Assembly (NCBI GenBank): GCA_009746045.1
Contig: RPFO01001051.1
Coordinates: forward strand, 1-64,000
Source: Mesostigma viride
Taxonomy: Eukaryota > Streptophyta > Mesostigmatophyceae > Mesostigmatales > Mesostigmataceae
Length of the DNA stretch: 64,000 bases
Direction of reading: 5' to 3'
The notes under the pieces were generated by a model. It was not told where the DNA came from and did not search any database. It saw only the letters and a program-made list of their open reading frames with translations. This document shows positions 35,399 to 44,911 of the stretch, piece by piece (the stretch's first letter is position 1; each line of letters opens with the position of its first letter). A program made the translations under genes and the position numbers.

Positions 35399-36101
35399 TG
35401 TAACAACCAAATGTTACATCCAAAGTTTTCCTACTGTTGAATCTTATTATGAGTTCTTTAGGACAATTATTTGAGAAGTTAGGAGGCTTCGACGTCTGAT
35501 AGATATTGGGCCTGTTGAGATCTGTCGAATCTATTGTTCTACCCTCATTGGTCGTGGCCTGATCCACGTAGGGTACTTTGCATGGTGTTGTTTAGTCAGT
35601 CAAAGATTCTCTGCAGTACCGTTGTACCTGGTGGATTTGGTTCCAGGTCCTTGAGATTTCGTATGTGCTGGCTTTGTGTTGTGTGGAGGATTCGGAGGCT
35701 AAGATCTTATCTTGAGTGATCCTCACTTTTGATTGGTCCTTCCGGGTTAGGGTTGGATGGATGCTGCGTGCACGATGACTTTTATCCTGTTTGGGGCGGC
35801 CGTGCATGTGTGCGTACGTGAGAGCTAAAGCTATGGTGTAATTCAAGGGTTTCCTTGTTTCATCAATCAAACAACCCTTGCCAAAAGTCAACTATAACTT
35901 CAACAGATAGTTGACTTGGATATAACTTGTCTGTTGTGTCTAACAAGGGTGGGGACTCATTCCCTTAACTGTTGAAGATCCATCTTCATTGCTTCTCTGG
36001 ACGTGAAGTTATCTGTCGCGACTCCAACCCAGGTATAAAGATCTTTTCACGCTAATGTTGATACTGAGGCTGTTGCAAACACAACATTTTTAGTCGTTAC
36101 A
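35399..36101 (+). repeat. 3' LTR of the gypsy element
   Basis: Same 703-bp sequence as the 5' LTR with two single-base differences, immediately after the purine tract. The right target duplicate GTAGC is at 36102-36106. Confidence 0.93.
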
Positions 36102-36106
36102 GTAGC

Positions 36107-36639
36107 GCAACAGTGGTGGATAATTTGTTTAATGGAGGGGCCGTCGCATCTGCTTGTTATTTTTTTAGGCTGAACAGTCACTGAAAATGTCGACATTATT
36201 GCTCCACACCACGTAGGCCAGCCATCATGTTCCGCACACAAATCTGGCTCGACTCCGATCCCTGGCAGTGCTCTTCGCTTCGAACAGGTCCGGAACGAGT
36301 TTCTTGTGGGGTTGGAGCAATAAATAGTATTTTACCGGAAAGAGGCGTAATGCCAACGGGCGTTGGACCTGAACAATTGTGTGGTTAAATCAAGTGACAG
36401 AATATGAATGTGATTTATTTTACATTTAAAAACATATGTTATTTGGGAGGACAAGAAAGTTGGTTTTTGAGGTGTGTGTATCTTACGGTCGTTGATGGAG
36501 GAAACCTCTAACAATCCTGATGCTCTCGTGATCGTGTTTTGTTTATGTGATATCTGTCAAGGCATCAAGAAGAAGAGGAGTCGCCCGTTGCTGAGAAGCT
36601 GAGGACAACTGTACTGGAAAGGTATGTGGACAAGGACAA
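36107..36639. other. Host sequence right of the gypsy insertion, with a weak small ORF
   Basis: One decayed palindrome (CCAACGGGCGTTGG, about 36354) is present. A 35-codon plus-strand ORF (36495-36602, MEETSNNPDALV, with CLCDIC and a KKKRSR run) precedes AAAGGTATGTG, a possible donor. It may be a first exon whose partner lies past the satellite. No family is recognised. Confidence 0.25.
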
Positions 36640-39600
36640 CTGTGGGTGTGGGGGGAATAGCTTGGTGGACACCATTTCTGACTGGTCCGTAAGGCCTCTA
36701 CCCGAAGGGGGTTGTGAGCCAACGGCCGTTGGAATTGGAAAAACATTATCATGTGCTTTTTATTCGTTTGATAGGGTGGCAAGCAGCCAGGATGTGTCTT
36801 TCATGCAGCTTTGTGGTGGCTATTTACCATTTTTCTCCTAGAAAGGCCTCCAAAAAAACTAGCTGAGCATAAAGATGGGGCTTGACTGGTTCGTAAGGCA
36901 TCCACCCTTCCCAGAGGGGGGTTGTGAGCCAACGGCCGTTGGAATTGGAAAAACATTATCATGTGCTTTTTATTCGTTTGATAGGGTGGCAAGCAGCCAG
37001 GATGTGTCTTTCATGCAGCTTAGTGGTGGCTATTTACCATTTTTCTCCTAGAAAGGCCTCCAAAAAAACTAGCTGAGCATAAAGATGGGGCTTGACTGGT
37101 TCGTAAGGCATCCACCCTTCCCAGAGGGGGGTTGTGAGCAAACGGCCGTTGGAATTGGAAAAACATTATCATGTGCATTTCATTCGTTTCATTGGGTGGC
37201 AATAAGGCAGGATGCGTCTTTCATGCAGCTTAGTGATGGTTATTACCATGTGCGTTCCTAGAAAGGCCTCCAAAAAAACTAGCTGAGCATAAAGATGTGG
37301 TTGACTGGTTCGTAAGGCATCCACCCTTCCCAGAGGGGGGTTGTGAGCCAACGGCCGTTGGACTTGAAAAACATTATCATGTGCATTTCATTCCTTTGAG
37401 TGGGTTGGCAATCAGCCAGGATGTATCTTTCATTCAGCTTAGTGGTGGCTATTACCATTTTTCTTCCAAGAAAGGCCTCCAAAAATCTAGCTGAGCATAA
37501 AGATGGGCTTGACTGGTTCGTAAGGCATCCACCCTTCCCAGTGGGGGGTTGTGAGCCAACGGCCGTTGGACTTGAAAAACATTATCATGTGCATTTCATT
37601 CCTTTGAGTGGGTTGGCAATCAGCCAGGATGTATCTTTCATTCAGCTTAGTGGTGGCTATTACCATTTTTCTTCCAAGAAAGGCCTCCAAAAATCTAGCT
37701 GAGCATAAAGATGGGCTTGACTGGTTCGTAAGGCATCCACCCTTCCCAGTGGGGGGTTGTGAGCCAACGGCCGTTGGAATTGGAAATACAATAAAATGTG
37801 CATTTCATTCGTTTCATTTGGTGGCAATAATGCAGGATGTGTCTTTCATGCAGCTTAGTGATTGTTATTACCATGTGCCTTCAAAGAAAGGCCTCCAAAA
37901 ATCTAGCTGAGCATAAAGATGTGGTTGAATGGTTCGTAAGGCATCCACCCTTCCCACACGGGGGTTGTGAGCCAACGGCCGTTGGACTTGAAAAACATTA
38001 CCATGTGCATTTCATTCGTTTAATTGGGTGGCAATAAGGCAGGATGTGTCTTTTATGCAGCTTAGTGGTGGCTATTTACCATTTTTCTCCTAGAAAGGCC
38101 TCCAAAAAATCTAGCTGAGCATAAAGATGGGGCTTGACTGGTTCGTAAGGCATCCACCCTTCCCACAGGGGGGTTGTGAGCCAACGGCCGTTGGAATTGG
38201 AAAAACATTATCATGTGCATTTCATTCTTTTCATTTGGTGGCAGTAAGGCAGGATGTGTCTTTCATGCAGCTTAGTGATGGTTATTACCATGTGCCTTCC
38301 AAGAAAGGCCTCCAAAAATCTAGCTGAGCATAAAGATGTGGTTGGATGGTTCGTAAGGCATCCACCCTTCCCACAGGGGGGTTGTGAGCCAACGGCCGTT
38401 AGACTTGAAAAACATTACCATGTGCATTTCATTCGTTTCATTTGGTGGCAGTAAGGCAGGATGTGTCTTTTATGCAGCTTAGTGATGGTTATTACCATGT
38501 GCCTTCCAAGAAAGGCCTCCAAAAATCTAGCTGAGCATAAAGATGTGGTTGAATGGTTCGTAAGGCATCCACCCTTCCCACAGGGGGGTTGTGAGCCAAC
38601 GGCCGTTGGACTTGAAAAACATTATCATGTGCATTTCATTCCTTTGAGTGGGTTGGCAATCAGCCAGGATGTATCTTTCATTCAGCTTTGTGGTGGCTAT
38701 TACCATTTTTCTTCCAAGAAAGGCCTCCAAAAATCTAGCTGAGCATAAAGATGTGGTTGAATGGTTCGTAAGGCATCCACCCTTCCCACAGGGGGGTTGT
38801 GAGCAAACGGCCGTTGGAATTGGAAATACAATAAAATGTGCATTTCATTCGTTTCATTTGGTGGCAATAATGCAGGATGTGTCTTTCATGCAGCTTAGTG
38901 ATTGTTATTACCATGTGCCTTCAAAGAAAGGCCTCCAAAAATCTAGCTGAGCATAAAGATGTGGTTGAATGGTTCGTAAGGCATCCACCCTTCCCACACG
39001 GGGGTTGTGAGCCAACGGCCGTTGGACTTGAAAAACATTACCATGTGCATTTCATTCGTTTAATTGGGTGGCAATAAGGCAGGATGTGTCTTTTATGCAG
39101 CTTAGTGGTGGCTATTTACCATTTTTCTCCTAGAAAGGCCTCCAAAAAATCTAGCTGAGCATAAAGATGGGGCTTGACTGGTTCGTAAGGCATCCACCCT
39201 TCCCACAGGGGGTTGTGAGCCAACGGCCGTTGGAATTGGAAAAACATTATCATGTGCATTTCATTCTTTTCATTTGGTGGCAGTAAGGCAGGATGTGTCT
39301 TTCATGCAGCTTAGTGATGGTTATTACCATGTGCCTTCCAAGAAAGGCCTCCAAAAATCTAGCTGAGCATAAAGATGTGGTTGGATGGTTCGTAAGGCAT
39401 CCACCCTTCCCACAGGGGGGTTGTGAGCCAACGGCCGTTAGACTTGAAAAACATTACCATGTGCATTTCATTCGTTTCATTTGGTGGCAGTAAGGCAGGA
39501 TGTGTCTTTTATGCAGCTTAGTGATGGTTATTACCATGTGCCTTCCAAGAAAGGCCTCCAAAAATCTAGCTGAGCATAAAGATGTGGTTGAATGGTTCGT

Positions 39601-39670
39601 AAGGCATCCACCCTTCCCACAGGGGGGTTGTGAGCCAACGGCCGTTAGACTTGAAAAACATTACTTACGT
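36640..39670 (+). repeat. 208-bp satellite, about 14-15 units, each with one palindrome
   Basis: Unit of about 208 bases: TTCGTAAGGCATCCACCCTT, a G-run, TTGTGAGC, the palindrome, (A/C)TTGAAAAACATTA, CATGTGCATTTCATTC, a GGCAG acceptor-like site, AAGGCCTCCAAAAA and TAGCTGAGCATAAAGATG. Palindromes recur at about 36719, 36929, 37138, 37348, 37556 and on to 39636. Five units from about 37.72 kb to 38.76 kb are copied, in order, as the next five. The ~66-100-codon frames read through units and palindromes alike, and are unlikely to be genes. Confidence 0.93.
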
Positions 39671-39702
39671 ATTACGCACGTGCCAATTGGCGCAGGGGAG
39701 GG

Positions 39703-40494
39703 ATGGCGGAGACGGGCGAGCTGGAATCTTCGACCCGCGCTGCGATTGCCTGCGTGGCAGCAAACGTACTTAACCGGGCTCGCGAGATCCACGGATGGGT
39801 ACGGCAGCACGAGAAGCGCCTGGGTCGCCAGTTTGCGGTTTTGGTCGTGTATGACTCGTTCGCCTCAGTAGGACGACAGATTAATCTCCAGTTGCTGGAC
39901 ATGTACTTCGCCTTGGCTGGCGGATTCTACAAGCCCACGCCGGCGGATCGGGTTCCACTCAATCGAGACGTCGAGTTTCGACTTTTGGTGTCGTATGTCG
40001 GAAAGGTTGGGTGGGACCAGTGGGAGAAAGACCAGTGGGGGAAATTTCCAGACGCGAGTGAGGCGCAGCCGAGATTGACCGTATCGGCGAGAGTAGAGGG
40101 GGGGGGGTTTGAAGGTTTCCATTTTACATTCGGGAATTCCGAGTCCGTGAAATTGACGTTTTCACGGATGATCGTTCTCCCGGGGGTGGGAGGGCCGATG
40201 CTGGGCTCGCTTCCAAAGTGTTGCTCGAATCAGGCGTGCTCTGTGATGGAGGGTGTCCACCGCAAGTGCGGGGGTTGTCGAGACGTCCGGTATTGTGCTG
40301 CCGAATGCCAGCGTGCGGACTGGGAGGAACACAAGAAGTGGTGTAACAAGTATCGTGAGGCGAGAAAGTCTCTCAGCACTATGCACGGCGACGTTACAGA
40401 CAGCTGGTCTGGTGTCAATTTGGCCGGACTTGTAATTCGGATGGGGGGTGAAGTGCATTTCAAGTTCAAAGGTGAAATGTTCAAGGTTTTTTGA
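39703..40494 (+). CDS. MYND-type zinc finger protein, copy 2
   Basis: 263 residues from MAETGELES, a full-length paralogue of the gene at 24280. Shared blocks are GR(Q/H)..AVL..(Y/F)DSF, a run of hydrophobic helix, and EFRLLVS. The MYND finger (~172-213) reads CCSNQAC...CGGCRDVRYC, CAAECQRADW, HKKWC. The ATG lies 7 bases after GCGCAG and just past the last 208-bp unit, so the satellite abuts the promoter or leader. The two MYND genes point the same way with the gypsy element and satellite between them. Confidence 0.8.
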   Translation: MAETGELESSTRAAIACVAANVLNRAREIHGWVRQHEKRLGRQFAVLVVYDSFASVGRQINLQLLDMYFALAGGFYKPTPADRVPLNRDVEFRLLVSYVGKVGWDQWEKDQWGKFPDASEAQPRLTVSARVEGGGFEGFHFTFGNSESVKLTFSRMIVLPGVGGPMLGSLPKCCSNQACSVMEGVHRKCGGCRDVRYCAAECQRADWEEHKKWCNKYREARKSLSTMHGDVTDSWSGVNLAGLVIRMGGEVHFKFKGEMFKVF

Positions 40495-40517
40495 GGGGAC
40501 TAAATCGTACCTAAGGG

Positions 40518-40594
40518 CGATTTGTGAGGCGATGTCCGCGCTGGGGGAACAGTACCCCTGTTCGACTGCGTGAGGGGAATAGATTTTGCGACTG
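40518..40594 (+). pseudogene. Remnant of the 3' end of the 40879/41816 gene family
   Basis: TTTGTGAGGCGATGTCCGCG...TTTTGCGACTGA is clearly related to the last ~75 coding bases of the two genes downstream (TTCGTGAGGTGATGTCCGCG...TTATGCGACTGA). It sits 24 bases after the stop of MYND copy 2 and is followed by the same palindrome-bearing spacer. It marks a third, truncated copy left by unequal exchange, or capture of this 3' end by the MYND gene. Confidence 0.65.
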
Positions 40595-40878
40595 AAGAAA
40601 TTTTGGGTGTGATTTTCTTGCGCCAACGGCCGTTGGAACTTGCAAATTAGCGTTTGATTTTCTTTGCACCCGGAAGTAGGGTTTGGTTTGCCACGTGGCA
40701 CCATGGATGTAATTAATAAATGCATAATAAAACATTTTTCGTGCGCCAACGGCCGTTGGAGACTGAAAACTAGTGTGTGCTTTGTGCGCGTAATAAATCT
40801 TAAAATTCTTGTTGTTTTTTCAAGCCAACGGCCGTTGACGGTGAGAAATGTATATCAAACGGTGTCGGTGGGTTGCAG

Positions 40879-41496
40879 ATGACGTTCTACAGGACGGAGG
40901 GGGGCGAGTGGATCGACTTGGAAGACAGGCTTCTGGGAGTGGTTAAGAGCGCGCTCAGGCTTCTGCCGGACATTAAGCTGGATTTTAAGCCCAAGGAGGG
41001 TGAAAGGTCTCTTTTGAGACCGGATGTCGCGAAGGCCGCGGCTCTTGTTTTCAATATCGAGGGTCGGGGACTCCCAAAGCCGACCGTAGAGCCATTTGAG
41101 GAGGTGCTTGTGAGGTGTGGTGCTATAAGGCCCTATGATCCATCAATACCCAGCCCAATTTTTTTTCAGTCGATCGATGCTGATGGTAATGAAAGTTGGA
41201 TACCGATGACGCGGCCATATGATAGGGGAGAAGGGTTTAAGGGTTTAGGGCAGGTGGGACGGTTCGAATGGGTCATCTTGAAGGACGGCAAGTACTTCAA
41301 GCATCACACTGACATGATCATCGACCGGCTGTTCGTGTCTGCTGGAGATTGCATGTTCTGGTTGAGGGAATACGTGCATGAGTGGGGACCCGACGGTGTT
41401 GACGAGTTTGAGAAAGCGGTTCGTGAGGTGATGTCCGCGCTGGGGCAGGAGTACAAGTTCGAGTGCGTGACTGACGCGAATCGATTATGCGACTGA
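40879..41496 (+). CDS. Unknown protein, tandem family member 1
   Basis: 205 residues, MTFYRTEGGEWIDLEDRLLG to NRLCD. No recognised domain; conserved with its neighbour are VKSALRLLPDI, EGRGLPKPTVE, CGAIRPYDPS, WVILKDGKYFKH and EYVHEWG. The ATG directly follows GGTTGCAG, and three palindromes precede it in the spacer (about 40622, 40746 and 40822). It lacks ten residues (about ITEWQQKRDD) present near the start of copy 2. Confidence 0.65.
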   Translation: MTFYRTEGGEWIDLEDRLLGVVKSALRLLPDIKLDFKPKEGERSLLRPDVAKAAALVFNIEGRGLPKPTVEPFEEVLVRCGAIRPYDPSIPSPIFFQSIDADGNESWIPMTRPYDRGEGFKGLGQVGRFEWVILKDGKYFKHHTDMIIDRLFVSAGDCMFWLREYVHEWGPDGVDEFEKAVREVMSALGQEYKFECVTDANRLCD

Positions 41497-41815
41497 AGTT
41501 TAATGTTGGGTGTGATTTTCTCAACGGCCGTTTCTCAACGGCCGTTGGCCACCTGCAAATTAGGGTTTGATTTTCTTTGCGCCAACGGCCGTTGGCAGAT
41601 GGAAAGTTGGGTGTGATTTGCCACGTCACGGCAATATGGATGTTATGAATAAATGCATAATAAAAATTTTTTTCGTGCATTTTTCGTGCGCCAACGGCCG
41701 TTGGAGGCTGGAAAATGGTGTGATTTTCGTGCGCGTAATAAATCATTCTTGTTGTTTCAAGCCAACAGCCGTTGACGGTGACAAATTTATATCAAACGGT
41801 GTCGGTGGTGTGCAG

Positions 41816-42420
41816 ATGACGTTCTACAGGACGAAGGGGGGCGAGTGGATTGATATTACCGAATGGCAACAAAAGCGTGACGACTTGGAAGACAGGCTTC
41901 TGGGAGTGGTTAAGAGCGCGCTCAGGCTTCTGCCGGACATTGAGCTGTCGTTCAAGCCCAAGGAGGGTGCAAAGTGTCTTTTGAGACAGGATGTCGGGAA
42001 GGCCGCGGTTCTTGTTTTCAATATGGAGGGTCGGGGACTCCCAAAGCCGACCGTAGAAGCATTTGAGGAGGTGCTTCTGAGGTGTGGTGCTATAAGGCCC
42101 TATGATCCATCAGTACCCAGTCCAATTCGTGGTGCTATGCGGCAATATGATAGGGGAGAAGGGTTTGAGGGTGTGGGGCAGGAGGGACCGTTCCAATGGG
42201 TCATCTTGAAGGACGGCAAGTACTTCAAGCATAGAAGGGTACAGGCTGACATACTGTTCGCGTCTGCTGGAAAATGCATGGTCTGGTTGAGCGAATACGT
42301 GCATGAGTGGGGAAGTGCGGTGTTGACGAGTTTGAGAAGGCGGTTCGTGAGGTGATGTTCGCGCTCGGGCAGGAGTACAAGTTCGAGTGCGTGACCGAGG
42401 CGAATCGATTCTGCGACTGA
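41816..42420 (+). pseudogene. Unknown protein, tandem family member 2, C-terminus out of frame
   Basis: Starts MTFYRTKGGEWIDITEWQQK directly after GTGTGCAG and runs 179 residues to a stop at 42355. It matches copy 1 up to VHEWG. There, one base fewer than copy 1 shifts the frame and replaces the last ~40 residues by a short Arg-rich end, while homologous DNA goes on to TTCTGCGACTGA at 42420. It also lacks a ~15-residue segment around FFQSIDADGNES. It is a decaying duplicate or has an altered C-terminus. The spacer with its palindromes was duplicated along with the gene. Confidence 0.65.
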
Positions 42421-42719
42421 AGTGTTGGGTGTGATTTTCTTGCGCCAACGGCCGTTGGAACCTGCAAATTAGGGTTTGATTTTCTTTGCGCCAACGGCCG
42501 TTGGCAGCTGGAAAGTTGGGTGTGATTCGCCACGTGGCACTATGGATGTAATCAATAAATGCATAATAAAAATTTTTTTCGTGCATTTTTCGTGCGCCAA
42601 CGGCCGTTGGAGGCTGGAAAATGGTGTGATTTTCGTGGCGTAATAAATCATTCTTGTTGTTTCAAGCCAACGGCCGTTGACGGTGAGAAATGTGTATCAA
42701 ACGGTGTTGGTGGTCGCAG

Positions 42720-43502
42720 ATGGCGGTCAAATGCACGGTTGCGTGGTGCCAGGAAGCGAGAGCAGGAGGGGATGACTTGTGCGTGCGTCATGTCAGCGTG
42801 CGAACGGGAATGGCAGGGAGGGTGAAGGATTTGTTTGCAAAAAAGGGGGGGTGTATCGCCCGGGATTGCCAGCTTCCATTCGGGACGGATTGCATGCCTT
42901 TTTGTGATGGACACGCCAAGTTGTCAGGGGAGATGCAAGAGGTGATCAAAGGAGGCTTGTTGTTTGTGCATGGCGAGTCCAGTGCTGGTGAAGGACCTCT
43001 TGTCCTGAGTTTTGAGGTGGACAGTGCTGGAAGTCTGGAAAGAATGGCGGTCAGGTCGCGGGAATGGATGTTGAATCACCCTGACTTTGACTCGTATGCC
43101 TACTGCCAAGGTTTCGGGGACGCCGTTTTTACATGGATGCTGTGCTCGGAGGATGACGTGCATGCGATTGTTTCGCATGACGACTTGGATATCGCAGGCG
43201 CCATGGGCGCAGACCTGTTGTTGTATTTCATGATTGGATGGGGTTGCGGATTTTTGGAAGGTGATTGGTGGGTCCCGCACCTCGCAAGGCTTACTTTTGC
43301 GGTCGGCGAATTGCCTGTACCTGTTGAAGTCTCAAAAACTCGTGTGGAGATGGCTGCCGTTCTGGCATCGGGGGTTAAGCGCCAAGCCCGATTTGCCATG
43401 ACCGTTGTTGCTGATGCTGAGGGGGAGGAAATTGAAAAGGTCGTGGAAAGGGTCGTCCTGGCCTCTGCTTTGGTGGAGAGAGCAAGGAATGCATGCGACT
43501 AG
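42720..43502 (+). CDS. Unknown protein with two N-terminal CCCH zinc-binding modules
   Basis: 260 residues starting MAVKCTVAWC right after GGTCGCAG. Two Cys/His modules, C5-x4-C10-x10-C21-x2-H24 and C45-x4-C50-x11-C62-x2-H65, open the protein. This C-x4-C-x~10-C-x2-H layout is known from small zinc modules in plant WRKY19-like and phage proteins, named from memory. The middle has a long mixed region, and the C-terminal ~40 residues look helical. Its spacing and leader match the preceding two genes, and it ends ACD like their CD ends. Confidence 0.6.
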   Translation: MAVKCTVAWCQEARAGGDDLCVRHVSVRTGMAGRVKDLFAKKGGCIARDCQLPFGTDCMPFCDGHAKLSGEMQEVIKGGLLFVHGESSAGEGPLVLSFEVDSAGSLERMAVRSREWMLNHPDFDSYAYCQGFGDAVFTWMLCSEDDVHAIVSHDDLDIAGAMGADLLLYFMIGWGCGFLEGDWWVPHLARLTFAVGELPVPVEVSKTRVEMAAVLASGVKRQARFAMTVVADAEGEEIEKVVERVVLASALVERARNACD

Positions 43503-43573
43503 GTGTTTTTGGTCGCCAACGGCCGTTGGACTTGCAAAATGTCCTGTGAGCTGAGTCCGTTTCTTAACTTGCC

Positions 43574-43918
43574 ATGGACGTCGGTTGTGCAGGGGCAGGG
43601 TGTAGGATGGAGTGCGGAAAAGAAGGAAAGGAAGGGGGGGAGACTACAAAGGAAAACCTGATAGAGATTGTGGAGGCCGAACTGGAAGACCTGCCCGATC
43701 TGGTTCTCGAAGAGGACGGGCAATTGCACGCTGAACGTCTTGATGGCGTGGGCATGATGATGTCGGAGGTTGATGGGTATGGTGGAATTGCTAAAGGTGT
43801 ATTGCGTAAATTGAGGCGTGAGGAGGATGTGGGGACTCCGGCTCATGTTTTGGTCAGTTTTATGAACGACAATTGGGGTCGAATGCAACCCACTAAAGAT
43901 GGGGAGGATGTTGACTAG
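43574..43918 (+). CDS. Small acidic protein with an N-terminal Cys cluster
   Basis: 114 residues from MDVGCAGAGCRMECGKEGK; an alternative start is MECGKEGK at 43608, 15 bases after the acceptor-like GTGCAG. The body is acidic and helical (EIVEAELEDLPDLVLEEDGQ). No family is recognised. A palindrome lies at about 43516 and AATAAA about 40 bases after the stop. Confidence 0.45.
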   Translation: MDVGCAGAGCRMECGKEGKEGGETTKENLIEIVEAELEDLPDLVLEEDGQLHAERLDGVGMMMSEVDGYGGIAKGVLRKLRREEDVGTPAHVLVSFMNDNWGRMQPTKDGEDVD

Positions 43919-44102
43919 AATGTGATTTTAGGATGAATGTAAATTTATTTAATAAAGAAGAATCATTTGGAAAAAATCGCCTGATGGTGTCAAGTTTTGT
44001 GCGTCTAAGGCCAACGGCCGTTGGGATGTGTGGAATTTAACAGGGCCAACGGCCGTTGACCCTGCTGAATGCGTGCGTTTGCGGGTGGTGTAAAAAATAT
44101 CG

Positions 44103-44684
44103 ATGTGCACAGATGGACCCATTCGATGCGAACATCCGGATTGTCAATGGGAAGGAATGCCGACGGACAGCGAGTGGTTCTGTCCCAAGCATTCTGACGT
44201 ATGGGGGGCGTTGTTTGCCGAAATCGAGAGCGGGCTGATGACGATTGACCGTCACATCGTGACGAAAAAGTGGAAGCCTTGGCCCAACAACATGGTTTTG
44301 GTCTTGTACTATGTTGACAAGAAGCCTCGATTCATGCTGCGTGATGCAGAGTGGGTGATAGAGGAGGTGGGACAGATGCGACCTGGAGAGGGGATAGGCG
44401 GAGAGGACAAGCCGCCAAGGCATGTGTGGGCTTACATGGGAGACCATCCCGACTGTCCAACGGCCAAAGTGTGGCATGATATGGGAAGGGACATGGCCAC
44501 GGAGTCCGCGTATGAGTGCGCGCGACTCGTGACAGCGCTCTTGAAGGGGGAGGTGAAAGACCTGATGCGCAAGGGGGGGTTGGTAGAGCAGATTAGACAG
44601 CAGATTAGACGTGTGTGTGATTTTGATGAGGAGATTGATGAGAAGCCGGCAAAGAGGGGCAGGATGGACAGAATTGCTCAGTAA
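44103..44684 (+). CDS. Unknown protein with one CCCH zinc-binding module
   Basis: 193 residues beginning MCTDGPIRCEHPDCQWEG. The module C9-x4-C14-x12-C27-x2-H30 has the same layout as in the genes at 42720 and 44912. The remainder contains NNMVLVLYYVDKKPRFMLRD and ends with a basic KPAKRGRMDR tail. Palindromes at about 44011 and 44044 precede it. A downstream ATG in another frame, right after CACAG, is less likely because it loses the Cys module. Confidence 0.55.
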   Translation: MCTDGPIRCEHPDCQWEGMPTDSEWFCPKHSDVWGALFAEIESGLMTIDRHIVTKKWKPWPNNMVLVLYYVDKKPRFMLRDAEWVIEEVGQMRPGEGIGGEDKPPRHVWAYMGDHPDCPTAKVWHDMGRDMATESAYECARLVTALLKGEVKDLMRKGGLVEQIRQQIRRVCDFDEEIDEKPAKRGRMDRIAQ

Positions 44685-44911
44685 GAAAGAGAGGGAGAAA
44701 ATATGATTTGATTAATCTGATGCGTGTAATTGAAACTAATTTATTTTGTCTCATAAAACTTCTTTGAACGGACCTTCTTTGAACCAACAATTATTGCACA
44801 AAAAAGACTAGATTGAGAATTGTGTGAGAAAGACGCCAGAGGGGGTTCTGACGGTCCTTATTGCCCCTGTTATACAATGGCTGCTGTATGGGACTCATGG
44901 CAATTGCGCAG

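Larger units (their letters stand above)
26673..36106 (+). mobile_element. Ty3/gypsy LTR retrotransposon (chromovirus-type), 9.4 kb, recent but broken
   Basis: 703-bp LTRs (26678-27380 and 35399-36101) begin TG and end CA, and the 5-bp target duplication GTAGC flanks the element (26673-26677, 36102-36106). A primer site TGGTATCGGAGGT (27382-27394) follows the 5' LTR, close to the initiator-tRNA-Met site usual in plants, and a purine tract GAGGGGGAGA precedes the 3' LTR. Parts in order: gag with a CCHC knuckle near 28.98 kb; aspartic protease (DSGAG) near 29.55 kb; reverse transcriptase about 30.25-31.08 kb with YLDDI; RNase H about 31.2-31.65 kb; integrase about 32.3-33.0 kb with zinc-binding and D-D-E regions; chromodomain about 33.47-33.64 kb; then an extra frame. 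The gag-pol frame is broken in about six or seven places, yet the LTRs differ at only 2 of 703 positions. The insertion is therefore young. Confidence 0.93.

Noticed and set aside
36640-39670. A family of ~66-100-residue genes in the 208-bp repeats
   Set aside because: The frames run through the palindrome and acceptor-like sites, shift between neighbouring units, and exist only because unit length lets frames connect.
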